Counted from the first letter of the stretch, positions 35,935 through 48,135 are shown. The stretch: 64,000 nt of DNA from Chlorophyllum brunneum (GCA_963576785.1 OY756139.1:3472001-3536000), one strand, 5' to 3'. Notes: generated by a model from the letters alone, not told the origin. Program-made: numbers and translations.

Positions 35935-36870
35935 CGTGACTTCCCATGATGTCTCTCACGATCACGCCACAGATAGTACAAAGATCAGAAACGAAAATGC
36001 GTACCAATCCACTGCAAAAAAGCGCGTTGGCAATGCTGTGATACAACACACTCTTTTTTTAACCCGAAGCCACGCGTATTGTCGGGTCACTACTGACGTA
36101 GTTAACCTATGACACAAAATATAACCTCAGGCCGCAGCGATCGTTGAAAGACGTCCAACTCTGAATCGCACATGCAATATCTACAACACGCCCCCTCTGG
36201 ATACCCAGCCTCTCAAACCTCCAAATACGCAACTCAATCTCAGAACCACCAGAATCTAGACCAGATTCAATACGAGCAAGTTCCACACGGAAATATCCCC
36301 GGTTCCCAAATCAGAACAACACCATCTTCATACCCCCGCTAATTTTGGGATGTAAGCAAAGATGAGACTAAATAAGAAGCATATATATTGGATCTCAATA
36401 ATGCCGCCTAACACTCTCGGTAGGGTCCCCCTCTACCTGTTCAAAAATTAAAATTTTAATTTGTGCAGTTTTAGAGATCTGGTATATCAACCTCCCACTG
36501 ATTTCGAGATTTCTTTGGACTAAGTTATAAAACTCTTGGGCCAAGCCGCACTTCATCATCTTTACAGATATCCGGAAGAATTCAAATCGTCGCCTGGATT
36601 TGATTTTCATATTAAAGATGATAAAGAATTTATGAAATGGGATGATTATGGTTTATCTCTTCATAGCGGGGAGTCATAATGCGGCGGAGCTACGACGAGA
36701 AGGAGTAAGGTGGTGAAGAGTAACCGAAAGGGGTAGAGAAATCCATAGAGGAGGGGTAGATGATAATATTGGGACCTTGGATGATCGAGGTGGAGAGGCG
36801 ACAGAAAGTGGTTTGGGAGATGTCATACTCTGGGTGATTGGGAGGCTTGATTGTCCGAAATAGGAGCGCA
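35935..36870 (+). pseudogene. Decayed securin copy 3
   Basis: The most broken securin copy. It keeps the N-terminal RNENAYQSTAKKRVGN segment lost from the other decayed copies, then fragments of exon 2, an exon 3 start with several indels (36470-36660), and a 3' end reduced to scraps. Most of the Pro/Thr-rich middle is deleted. Because it retains pieces absent in copies 1 and 2, it derives from an independent older duplication. Confidence 0.75.
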
Positions 36871-37113
36871 CCATTGGTTAATTCGCCTTGCGGCATCAAA
36901 TGACGTTGACTTAGTCCGTAACTCTGCTTCATGGATTCGCGGGCCTGCGCCATGCCTTGATCCTATCTGTCAAAGCCTCAATTATGAATTACACCAATCA
37001 AACGTTTTAGCCACCCTCATGCCCGCAAACATGTGGCAATTATTTCAGCAACCCTCCCCAAACTCAGCGCATTGTCAGTGGCTTTTACCAATTCTCTCAA
37101 GCCTTTACTCGTC

Positions 37114-39012
37114 ATGAGCATTCCCGAATATCCAATCATCCTGTTAGTCTTTTGTAATTCCTTGTCAATTTATACTAATCTATATCGGATACAGCGTTCT
37201 GGGTGTTACAGGCACCGGAAAGAGTTCGGTTTGTCTTGAGCCACCCCCTAAATGACAATCCCACTCAGTGGCGTTTACTTATACATAGTTTATCAAAAGT
37301 TTAACAGAAAACCCTGATGAAGATACGGATTCGATTGGACACGGTCTCGAACCACATACCTTGTGTGTCACCGAACGTTATGTTAAAGTTGGGGAACGGA
37401 CTGTGATTCTGGTGGATACACCGGGTTTGGATCATCCTGGAGGTGTACCTGAAGCTGTCTCGAAATGGATGTCAGAACGGCATAGACCGTAAGCAGAGCG
37501 TCATTTTTTTTTTTTGCGGAAAACGGTTACTTATACTTGTTGGTTTTTTGTAGTATTCGATCCGTCGATGGAGTCATTTTACTACACCCGATCAATCGTA
37601 ATCGTATGACTGAAGATTCAATTTCGTCACTCAACTTGAGGCGTGATATAGCAAGAGTGCTTGGGGTGGCACCGGAATCGAATCGAGCTTTTCATAAAAC
37701 GGTACTTGCGACTACGATGTGGAGTATACAAGATTCTGGCACTGGATTTGAGGATGATGAATATTTGATTCAAGAGAAGCGAGAGAGAGAGTTGCGGTGT
37801 GATTGGTGGAGAATTTTGGAAATGCAAGGTGCAATATTTCAACGGTATGATAATAGTCTGGAATGTGCAAAGGATATTGTGTCGGATGTCTTACGTGTGA
37901 GTGGTGCTAGATGGGGTGAGGCATTTGATTGCTCAGTTACTACCCAGGCTCAACTTCCTGATGCCAAGACTGTCAATGTGCGAGATCACTTGATTATTGC
38001 GTATGTGTTTGCCTAACATTGGTAATAAAAAAAAAGCCTTACATTCGTACTAGTGTCATTGGATCTTCTCAAGCGGGGAAAACTTCAGTGAGCAGTCAGT
38101 CAAACACCGTGATAGCCCTATTGATGATGATAATAGTTTATAAATGCTTTGGCGGGTACCACGTCTCCTGAGACCACGTTTGGTATGAATTGCATTGAAC
38201 CATATGAAGTTGAATTCAATGGAGTCAATGTGATCCTCTTGGATACCCCTGGCCTTGATTCATCCAGAGATCCTGAGAGGGTCTCTCGGATGATCGCGGA
38301 TTGGTTGAAACCCCAAGCCAAGTGAGTCTTGTTATTCTCTATTAGAAAGGACCTTGTCGGCTCAGATACGTTTGAGAGCGGTCCGGAAAGATCGACTTTA
38401 CCTAGATGGAATCGTCGTCGTTCATCCTATACTCTCAGATCACGAAGACAAGTCGGGAAGAATCATCATGCAATCGACTCTTATGAATCAAGTTAACAAA
38501 TTGTTTGGAGGATTGAATAAAGTGTATGATGAGAGGGATGTGAACGCGTATCATCGAGTGGTCCTAGCCACAACCATGTGGGATAAACTCGGGAAAGACG
38601 ATATAGGAACCGCGTTGAAGAAAGAGGAACGAATCCAGAAGATCCATTGGAACATTATGCGTGCGGCAGGAGCGCCCGCGGTACGATTCAATAACACGAC
38701 ACAATCTGCTCAACACCTTATGAACATGATCATCCAAGCGAAAATGTTAAGCAGTCCATTGTATCATTATCGCAAAAAACTACGAGAGCTGGACCAAGTT
38801 GTCAGTCATCGTCTTGTCATTCTCACACTCGGGATATTTGCTTATGCTGAAATTTTGTGTAGAAATGGGATATGGAGAGTAATCGGGAAGAAATGGGGAT
38901 AGTGTTGGAGGAAGGAAGGTGCCTACGGCGAAAAGGAGAGGTACTGAGACGGATCCCAGAAATTTGGAGAGCTTCATGCTTCGTTTCAAGTGATGTGTGT
39001 GAATCCAAGTAG
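37114..39012 (+). CDS. Tandem P-loop GTPase-domain protein
   Basis: Eight predicted exons: 37114-37142, 37195-37228, 37289-37488, 37554-38000, 38054-38087, 38137-38321, 38377-38797, 38863-39012; 499 residues. It contains two G domains of the AIG1/MMR_HSR1-like kind found in agaricomycetes. Domain 1 has P-loop GVTGTGKS at 13-20 and DTPGLD; domain 2 has GSSQAGKT at 240-247 and DTPGLD. Each then has a VDG or LDG, hydrophobic strand, HPI motif and a 'VLATTMW' strand. In both domains the P-loop is encoded by a 34-nt exon with the same phases, and the following intron sits at the same place. GTP or ATP binding is likely; the role is unknown. The final intron is uncertain: without it the protein would end at 38902 with a hydrophobic tail. 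Confidence 0.78.
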
Positions 39013-40248
39013 ACGGTTTCATCCTACTTGGCTTCGATTTTTTCTCTGATGCGATAGATTTAACCTCTCGAGCTGGAATCGGTTAATAGACGTTGTATTT
39101 TCTGTTGTAAGATCCAAGAACCTGGGATGTCCTGTCCTTTGTGTTTTCTCTACTAATTTCCGAACCTCGTAGTTCTCCCCACCCCAAGCAGCAGCAGAAG
39201 ATTTCCAAAGCTGCAATTGTGAGATGAGAATACTCGCCCGGACCCAGGCGCACTGCCTCATTTGGTTCGGGATACGAATACTCATGACCATAGTCTAACA
39301 GAACAAGGCTACTAGTGGCTCTCCGATATTAGAGAATTTCCATCAGCTCCCCTCCAAGGAAAATTATTTTGAGCTCTGCCTGCGATTATCCTATAGCGTG
39401 ATGATTTGACATCAAATTCTTAGGAAGTACAGGGTCGTGTCTGTTTAAATCTGGAGATTATGGTCATCTGTCGGGCACGCCGTGTGGCTGCTGATCGGTA
39501 TGCACTCTACGACCATAGTAGGACCGGCTAATCGTTAGACCTCGAGGTAATCTGAGCCGACGGTGAACCTTGAGGGAGCCGGACAGAAACCATCTCTTGA
39601 CGTGCAATGATATCCACGGTATACTTGGTAATTTGAGTTGACCGGCCTGACCGGGAATTGCTTGGATGGACTTGATTTTGACTTTGGAGGCTGTGGGAAC
39701 AACACATATCGTACCCCTGCAGGTCTGCAGTCAAGGGGGGGACCTCGGGGAGAATAAGACGAGGATTTTATGTTTCCTCCGATTGCCTCCTCCCGACCCT
39801 GATTCTAGCTCTCAGACCCCGAACCGAGCTACACAAATTCGTCAGCGAACGCCGATAGGCAATCAGGGATTTTCCTTGCCGAATGAGGGAGATGATGATA
39901 TCGGTTGCTGCTTCCATCGCGAGTGCATTCCCAGGCGAAGCCTGATGTTTGTCTTTAGCATTGCACTCCTGTCCATCATATGTGATACGAGACCGAAGAC
40001 TGATTCAGCACGATTCAGGGTGAGTTTGCATATGCCCAGCGGAGCATTTCAATCAGACCGAATGCTGGCTTCCTGAAGTAACCATCCATGCAGCTTGATT
40101 ATGATGGTTCTCATCATCAGTCGGCGAGGCGAATTCTACCACGAGATGTCATTCCCAGCTTCTTCTGGTTTAAAGCTCCCGGTTACATAGTTGATTGCCA
40201 ACCGAGCTCCGATCTTACCTCCATCCCTTGACTTGGTGCTCAACCACC
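39013..40248. other. Intergenic, no gene supported
   Basis: A 90-codon minus-strand frame (39019-39291) and a 136-codon plus-strand frame (39666-40076) occur. Neither resembles a known family or joins to other exons. The last 50 bases are the leader of the G-alpha gene. Confidence 0.45.
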
Positions 40249-43188
40249 ATGGCCAGACGGTCCAGCATCAGCAGTTTTTCTGCACCCTCGACGGCGGCAC
40301 CTCCTAAAGAGGACGCGGATGCCCTGAATCGTATTATTGAAGAAGAAATTAGGGTACATTCCCATTCAACTATGTTACTGCCCATTCAAAGTTCTTTGCC
40401 TGCAGAAGGAGAATGCCAAGCGTAGGGAAGAGAGGAAGAGGGAGGTCAAAGGTACGTCAGGCTGCGCGTTCAGTCACAGTGCAAGGGGACGACAGTGCTT
40501 CCACAGTGATGCTCCTCGGCCAAGCGGAGTCGGGTATGCTTCCACTTTGCACGACCGTTTCTAAGCGCCTCACACATCATCTGATAGGCAAATCCACTCT
40601 TCAAAAGCAATTTCAGATTTACTACGCCTCCAAGTCCCTCGAAGGCGAGCGACCCTGCTGGAGACCAGTGGTATACTTCAACGTAATCAAAGCTATCCGT
40701 CTCATCTTCAACGAGCTAGAGTACCAGTTCTCGGCACATGGCGGCCGCAGTCTAGAAGCACCCAAAGCAGTTCAAGAACAGATCTCGGAACTTCGCAACA
40801 AGTTACTCCCGCTGATTTCACTCGAAGATTCTCTCGCGTCTCATTTGAGTGGTGGAGTGACGATTGGTTCAGGAGGTCGAGCAGGGGCTTTCGTGCGTTC
40901 AGGGTGGCAAGCGTTAGTCGGGGGTGTATCGCAGAATAACGTTAAGACTGCGGAAGCTGTTGCGAGGACAGCCGAAGTCTCGACCCTTGTCGCGAGGACC
41001 CTTGGGAGCTTGTTCAATGATATCCAGGCACTATGGGCGCATCCAACAGTGAAAGTCCTCTTACATGAACAAAAGGGTAGGCTAGAAGATTCGGCCTCAT
41101 TGTGAGTATTCCACCTTTCCGCCGTCCTCGGCTGATTCAATTCTGAAACACTATTCACTGTGCATGTGGTGATAGCTTCCTAGACGAAATCACTCGTATA
41201 GCCGAACCGGATTACGTTCCTACAACAGGTCAATTTTACCGAGTTCACGCCTCCGCGCCCAGTCACTGATTCATCAACAACATCTCATAATCAACAGATG
41301 ATATTCTCAATGTTCGATTGCAAACTTTGGGTGTCATGGAACATTCGTTCCCAATATCAATGGGCGGTCTAACGTATAACTGGAGGCTTTATGATGTTGG
41401 CGGTGCGGTGAGTTTTCTCAGGGTTTTGGCTTCTACAACATCCCCGCATCTATACTCTTCATTCGTCATTGCATCTCCATGGTACCATTTCTATTGGTTC
41501 TACCGACCCTGTTGACATCAACTTCTCTTCTTTCTAAAAAACTTCTCTTGTTTGTTGGAGGATTGACTTATTCTTATCTATGTCATGGTTCACAGCGCGG
41601 TCAAGTGGGTACTATAATTATTCTCACCGTGCGATAATGACCAATGTCATCTTGAAAATTACTATCACTTCAACAGAGGCAAGCTTGGATACCGTACTTT
41701 GATGATGGTGAGCTATTCTAAACATATTTCTTTATTCCGGTCAATGCATTACCTGACGGTGTTTACAAACCGTCGGATCCACGGTTATATCTCCTGCTTA
41801 AACCCTAATGGCTAATGCTTGTATCTTATTTTACTACAGCGACGGCGATCATCTTCCTTGGTGAGATCCAATTTCCGACATTCAAATCCCAATCTATTCC
41901 ATGAACTTTGGTGCAACTGACTAACTGAAATCGTAATGTTTGTCAGCACCTATAAGTGCTTATGATCAGGTGCGTGCATAGCAACTTGTGATCATTAGAA
42001 TGGGTTCTCATTATCATTCCAAACTACACCCACGTTACGGTCCACACAAATTTCGATGACCTCGGCCGTGTCCCTAATTACACTATGAAACGGGTATTGC
42101 CAATGTCATCGCACTTGATCGCTTCCACGGGCTTACCCTCAACTCTTCCGGGTTATTTCTGTTCAATTGATACCACGTCTTCCACTCACTTTCTTATTAT
42201 ACTTATTCGACTAGTATCTCGAAGAAGATCCCAAGATAAACAGGATAGAAGACTCACTCCAACTCTTCACCGCGGTGTGCTCAAATAGATTGCTCAAAGA
42301 TGCTCACCTGGTGTTACTACTCAATAAGGTACGATTTGGTCACCTACCCTTCTACAACCTCCATCGATCCTTACCCTCCTTGTATCAAATCACACAGACG
42401 GATTTACTCAAGAAGAAACTTGCAGCTGGAATTCCAATCCACAAATAGTACGTAACCCCAAGTTACACCCCCCCCTGTTACGAATAACAATAACAACATA
42501 CTTGGATCCAAAAAAACCACTACTACCACTCTACCACAACAACACCCACACGTTTTTGCAATCCATGTGTTTAACATCTCAACCCGGACAATATTTCTCA
42601 CCCTTTCACCTTTTTTATAGTATCACGAGTTACGGTGATCGCAAAAACGTGTACGAAACGGCCGCAACTTATTTCAGATCACATTTCCAACAAGTGCATA
42701 AGAAAAAAGATCCTTGGCAACGTGCACTTTGGTTGGTGAGTTCCGACACAACCCCATTTTGCCTATCCCTCACGATTTTCGGTTTTACTAATGATCTTTT
42801 TTTTTTTTGTAGCATTATACAAGCATGCTAGTAAGCTCTAACCGCTCTCTCATCTCCACACTTTCCTCGAAAGGTTTCTGATCCTCGGTAATACTTTTAA
42901 TTATTCATCTAGGACGTAAAAGCGACGCAAAAAATAATAGCGAGTGGTGAGTACAATTACAAAAATTGCTGTTTATAAATATCATATTGCTGGGTATCGT
43001 AATAATGCACAATGTGTTGGATTGAGATGGGGTTGGGGGGGGGGGAGCAAGGGGGTACCAAAACCTTCGTTATGAACCAGCATTCCTTCCTCCTTTCGTC
43101 AAAAAAATAATAATCACTAACTACTTTTTCCAACACAGTTGGCGAAGTGATTATTCGCAAACATATCGCGGAAATCGGCTTGACCTAG
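40249..43188 (+). CDS. Non-canonical G-protein alpha subunit
   Basis: Sixteen exons: 40249-40353, 40406-40451, 40507-40533, 40588-41101, 41176-41228, 41298-41407, 41596-41604, 41677-41707, 41840-41860, 41947-41969, 42215-42328, 42398-42447, 42621-42735, 42813-42830, 42911-42944, 43139-43188; 439 residues in frame. P-loop GQAESGKST at 55-63, switch I Arg255 with Thr258, switch II DVGGARGQRQAW, NKTD at 350-353. G-alpha proteins relay receptor signals by GTP-driven switching at the plasma membrane. Here the catalytic switch II Gln is Ala285, and there is no N-terminal MGxxxS myristoylation site. This matches an expanded agaricomycete G-alpha subgroup as I know it. Exon 7 is a 9-nt microexon encoding Arg-Gly-Gln inside switch II. 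The 245-nt intron at 41970-42214 is unusually long here. Confidence 0.88.
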
Positions 43189-43633
43189 TGCAAGCTGCGT
43201 CATTGACGGGAGGAGAGGAGAGGAGTTGGAGTTGGAGAAGCGATGAAAATGATGATGATGATGAAGCGGGGGTGTGTTGAGTTGAGATGAATAGTAGGGT
43301 TCCAGACTGCGGTGAAATCTGACTTGACCAGAACTACGCCGACTATTCGTGTAATTTGATTATGCGTGTGTATTTCCATTCCCTTCTTGATTTCATTTCT
43401 TGAGATCTTTGTTTTTTTTTTGTCGTTTGGTACACTATAGGGCGTCAAGAACGGGGTAAAATGGCGATAATCATGGACCCGAAAAAGCATATGGGCATAG
43501 AGCGTTGAGCGAAAAAGAAGCTGAAGAAAATGAAAAAAAAAAAAAAACATAGAGAGGGGAATATGCATGTGATGGATGACCGAGTCCATGAAACTGTCCG
43601 AAATGGAAGACCAAGCCCGTAGAAGACGCCCAT

Positions 43634-45432
43634 TTAGTTAGTACCTTCGAACGATCTAAGTCGAGGTCCACATATTCTTCCAAAAGACCGCTGACTCTTG
43701 ACACCCAATTGATATACTCGGACTACCCCATTTTCCTTGATATCCTTGAGCGGTGATTCAGTATTATCATTGTTGTCGGTATTGCCTTCATCATCATCCA
43801 CGTCATCAGCATTCATCCTAGCGTGGATACCACTTAGTGTCTCTTTGACATGAACGAAATCAGGACTAGAAGGTTGAGCGAATAATCCCACATCGACGCG
43901 TTCCAATGGACTTGGTAAGAGTGATAAAACCGAGTCTAATGAAGACCAAGTGGCTTGAGAATAAGGAAGCGAACGTCGACGGGAAGGAGTATGATTTTGG
44001 TCCGGCAAACGAGATGGTGATGCGTCGGCTGATGGGGAGGAGGCGGATTGGGAAGTTAATGTCAGGGAAGATGATATTGGAGAAGACGAAGATGATGGAA
44101 GGAGAGAAGTTGACACGTGATGAGGTGAGCTTGATGGGGACGTTGAAGGCGAAGATGATAGCTTCTTGAGATCGGTCCAGAATTCAAGTGAGATGTGTGT
44201 CAGTTGAAGGTCATAATCGGATAGCGCCGACGACGTGGCCGATGTAGAAGACGAAGACGGAGACGTGTTGAAACTGGATGGGGAAAGCGAAGACAACAAA
44301 GTGGTGCACCAACTCAGTGCAGTCCCGGGTACCTCCAAAGTCAGCCTCAACGACTTGAGATTCGCATTATTACGAAGGTCGAATGGGAACACTGATGAAA
44401 TGGTCATATTGGATGACGGGCTCAAGGAAATCAAGTTTAGGATGCCGACTCACCATCCCATGATCCGGGCTTCAGGTGTAAGTGTTCGAGGGCGGGACCA
44501 ATGGAGAAGAGAATTTGTTCCACAACAAGTGGATCAGCCGAGTGTGATATTCGTAACTCACGCAGATTACCAAAGCTGATTGGTGGTGGTGACTGTGAGG
44601 GTGCAAAGAGCCAATAGCCGAGATAACCGAAGTTGACATAGTCGAGGGTGAGGGCCTCGAGGCGGGGGGCCGAAACACGTGTGTTCACCGTGTCAGAGGC
44701 ACCATCGAGTTCATCGTCTAGGATGAGCTCTGTGTCATGCTCTAGTCTCTCGCCGCACGTTCTGCTATCGGCGCTGACGAGGAGTGGCGGTGGTGGAGGT
44801 ATGATAGCCTTAGTTTGACCCGAGGACTCGGAATGACGGGGGTGATGATCAAGGTCCTCGCAAACCGTTACAGCGGAAAGAGATAGACCTTTCAGGTTAT
44901 GACACGAGGAAAGGACTGCGGCGAGAGAGACGAGGTTGGGAAATATCCAGGACTGCAGTCGGAAGTATGCGAGGGTAGGGAGCTTCAAAACGGTACATAT
45001 CGCGTTCTGAAGCGTAAATGGAAGCGATTTCCATTGGAGAGTGTTGGAAGAGGCGGGTGCGCCCAGCTCAAGCTGCCTCAGATGGGTCAAGAGCTTGAGA
45101 AGAGGAGGTAGTGTCCGTTCATTGGTTATCCATTGACCGGAGCGCTGGTGTGGAGGAGGGCAGGTGTCCAGTATCTGGAGGGTACGGATGTAGGGAATAA
45201 TGACTGGGCTTTCCTGAAGCGTCTGGTACAGTCGTGCACATAAGCGTTGAGGCGGAATGGTAGATTGAGAAAGGGGAGAAATGGAGATATTGGCGAATAA
45301 ATGGTAACGGCTCGAGTGAAGCCAGGACCTGCTAACCAGAGCACAGGAGAAGAGGGTCGAGCGGTCGTTGTCAACATAATCGATTATGCTGTCGACGAGC
45401 TCCTGAGGGAGGTAGGGAGGAGTGGGAGCCAT
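43634..45432 (-). CDS. F-box protein
   Basis: Two exons on the minus strand (44454-45432 and 43634-44391, 62-nt intron) encode 578 residues. The N-terminus carries an F-box: LPQELVDSIIDYVDNDRST followed by LFSCALVSRSWL, typical of agaricomycete F-box proteins, which pair with Skp1 in SCF ubiquitin ligases. The middle has leucine-rich stretches (LPTLAYFRLQSW, LRQLEL, LEALTLDY) like degenerate LRRs, interrupted by a Pro/Asp-rich loop and, in exon 2, a long Ser-rich low-complexity region. The C-terminus is uncertain: near 43705 a neighbouring frame reads more protein-like (EYINWVSRVSGLLEEYVDL), so a frameshift or missed intron may exist. The ATG at 45432 was chosen just before the F-box; an upstream in-frame ATG exists at 45534. 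Substrate unknown. Confidence 0.75.
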
Positions 45433-45787
45433 GGTATGTGGAAGACGGAAAGAGTTCGGACGAGAGGCTGGGTGCGAGGCAGGTGCTAAAAGCAATTGAT
45501 CGATATGATCGATCACGCAGGTACCCCGCCGCATCCGGGCCTCGCATCCGTTAGCAGACAGCCACCCATCAGAACCTAAACACTAAGCAGCGTTTGGCAA
45601 CTACTTTGCGAGCCTGACACTGCACACGCACAGGGCTGCTGGCATCCGCGAGAAAATCACGTTCACCCTGCTCACTTTAGTGTGGGGTGCGGGGCCGAAC
45701 ACCCGGCAAGGCATTTACAAAGTCCATGTCCAAGTCCAGAAGGAGCCAGAAGAGATGAGCAGTTGATATATTTGCCATGTCAGGACC

Positions 45788-46321
45788 TCATGACCACTGC
45801 AGAAGACGTTCTGCTATCATTCCATACAACAAAAATAAGTCTTGCTTCGATGAGATAGGGGCTTCGACGACCAAGAACGCACCAATGTCATGGCGCTCCG
45901 CGGTGTGATTGTGCACATATTTGTACTGGATTAGCGTGAATCGGGCGCTGGTTCTTATTAATGCGTCCGTCGCGCGGGGGAAACGGGTGTGAACGTGACC
46001 ATGGTAGAGCGTTAGAGCGTCCAGCTCCAGCGCATCTGACCCACCTAAGCGTCTTAATTCGTCAGTTCGCTTGAAATTCACCCAGTAGAATGTCGGGTGA
46101 TGTATACGACATGTCAACGGTGTAAAACCTGGGACATAGTCTGGAACGATAGCCATCGTCGCGGCGGCCAGATGGAAGTCAGACAACGAACCGTACGAGG
46201 AGAGCAGAATCCAAGGATAGAAGTTGCCTTTTCGTTGTCGGAATTGGAATTGGATCGGAGTGAACTTGATGACGAAGCGTCTACTCCATAATATCACCAT
46301 TCCCCCAACGCTCAAGTTCAT
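45788..46321 (-). CDS. Hypothetical 177-residue protein
   Basis: An uninterrupted 177-codon frame with mixed composition and several amphipathic stretches (DALELDALTLYHGHV, ARFTLIQYKYVHNH). I do not recognise it. It lacks a signal peptide; its first 20 residues are moderately hydrophobic. The length is above what chance usually gives in this base composition, but no intron or homology supports it. Confidence 0.38.
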   Translation of the reverse strand: MNLSVGGMVILWSRRFVIKFTPIQFQFRQRKGNFYPWILLSSYGSLSDFHLAAATMAIVPDYVPGFTPLTCRIHHPTFYWVNFKRTDELRRLGGSDALELDALTLYHGHVHTRFPRATDALIRTSARFTLIQYKYVHNHTAERHDIGAFLVVEAPISSKQDLFLLYGMIAERLLQWS

Positions 46322-46736
46322 ATTTCAAAGCGATTAAAAGCCTTCCATTGCAGTCCGATAAACTAGGGTGAGGAGAAGTATTGATTAGACCCAATGTACC
46401 ATTGAGAGTGTCAAACTTGTGCGAATGAGACTACGACGCTAATAATCTCTACCGAGTCTGTGCAACCGACAAGTCCTGGCGACGAGTTTAATTCGGAAGT
46501 AAAGTCGCATGGTGACACCTTGGGTACTGGACAGTGCAACCTGCGTAGATGCAACACACCGACAAGCCCACATGGCTATCGATCAAAAGACCCTCAATAC
46601 TGCGATAGTGCGTTCCAGATGCTTTTTTGAAGGGAGTGGGGTGAATGTACAAACGGAGATCAGACTCATTAAGGCCGCCAAAATTAACTCACAGCGGCGA
46701 CCAAACAAGACCACACAATCCTGGCCACTTACCCCC

Positions 46737-47980
46737 ATGACAGTCAGCACGGATCCACCTCCTCCTCCCATAGAACCTGCACATTCCAACCCCAATTCTA
46801 CTGACACAGATGTCTGTGACCCCGTCGTAGTCCTCAATGACCCACCACCACCATATCCTTCCCGCGACCGCAGAAGTCGAGTAGCACGTACCGGGCGCAG
46901 AATTAATATTCAACACATCCAAACTTCACCTCACCACCAACAGCATTCTTCCGATTCCCAATACGACCGTGAAACCCCAAGTTCTCCAGGTCCACATACC
47001 GATGAGGACTTTGTCGAACCTTCGGAAACGACATTGCTTCTGGCACCGCCTATCTCTCGTCGTGCCGGCGGTCGCCCACGTTCATATTCTCATGCTAGCA
47101 CAGCGTCTGCGGCACCTTCTTTAGCGCAGACTGTGTTTTCGCTGTTTCAGTCGGATGGCGATCCGTATGTGGCGAATGATCATGAGGACAGAGCGTATCT
47201 TTCGTCTTCGGACCATAGGCATGATAGCGGTGTCGAGTCAAGGCCGTCGACAGGGTTTTTCTCAGCAGCGGCTTGGAGAAGATACTTCAGACCATTGGCG
47301 AAGAAGACATACTACCGCTCATTACTACATCTCATGGTCATCAACTTTCCTTATGCTCTAGCAGCATGGCTATATCTATTCGTGTTCACTGTGGTGAGTA
47401 CCCTCCTACCCCCCTGATGTTTATCACATAGCTGACTTTATGCAGACTGGAACCACGCTGCTGATGGCACTACCACTAGGCGCAGTGTTGTGCTTTCTCA
47501 ATCTCTTAGGCGCACGCGCCTTCTCTCGAGGAGAGCTCGCAATACAATACCGCTTCCACAAACCTCTTTCTTATCCACCTCCTTATCCCCCACGACCGGT
47601 CTTCGCCCGATATCGTGAACCGACTCTATCCGAAATCGAATCAGGTCGCGCCTCTTCAAGATCTCTCGTCAGAGAATCGTCATTTTACAAGAATACCTAT
47701 GCTATGGTACGTCACATTTGTTATCATCGTTTCTTCCTTAGACTAAACCAACTTCCACGTGTGTAAACAGTTCACAGATTCGACTTCTTATCAAGCACTC
47801 TTTTATTTCCTTGTAATCAAACCTGCTATCACCCTTCTTTTGACTATCGCGATATGGGTATTTGCTCTACCCCTTATGTTGTTCGTTTTGCCAGCTCCAG
47901 CCGTTTTGCGTGCCGTGCGGAGATTGGGGAGATGGCAGGCGAATGTTGCTGTTGAAGGGCTTTACTTGGCTGTGCGCTGA
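46737..47980 (+). CDS. Four-span membrane protein, basidiomycete conserved type
   Basis: Three exons (46737-47393, 47446-47706, 47771-47980; introns 52 and 64 nt) encode 375 residues. The first 190 are disordered and rich in Pro, Ser and His with a PPPPYPS motif. Then come two adjacent membrane helices (LMVINFPYALAAWLYLFVF and TTLLMALPLGAVLCFLNLL) split exactly by intron 1, a Pro/Tyr-rich loop with SYPPPYPPRP, and a second pair (FYFLVIKPAITLLLTIAIW and FALPLMLFVLPAPAVL). The hairpin-loop-hairpin layout resembles the bacterial/fungal 'putative sensor' membrane domain, though I cannot confirm that. Location in an endomembrane is inferred from the lack of a signal peptide. Function unknown. An in-frame ATG at 46509 exists upstream but its extension looks non-coding. 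Confidence 0.72.
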
Positions 47981-48127
47981 AAACCCTAGGACAGGTTTAC
48001 TGTTTTCTCTTTTGTTGGTCTGATCCCCCCTCTGCATAGTCCATATTACAAGAATATATTATGCTTTTCGGACCGTATATGTCGAACAAGCCCCACGAAG
48101 CGACCTGCCCTGATGGGGGTAGTCACA

Positions 48128-48135
48128 TGACGTCA
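48128..48135. promoter_or_regulatory. CRE/ATF palindrome upstream of FGAM synthase
   Basis: A perfect TGACGTCA palindrome lies about 140 bp upstream of the start codon. This is the classical CREB/ATF-type bZIP site; binding is inferred from the motif only. An overlapping CACATGACGTCA context is present. Confidence 0.5.

Noticed and set aside
39666..40076. A 136-codon ORF as a gene between the GTPase and G-alpha genes.
   Set aside because: Composition is irregular, there is no domain or intron support, and neighbouring sequence shows no coding continuity.
43200..43704. Hydrophobic Phe-rich open frames that look like a small membrane protein.
   Set aside because: The Phe run is only the translation of a long A tract; the flanking sequence shows no coding character.
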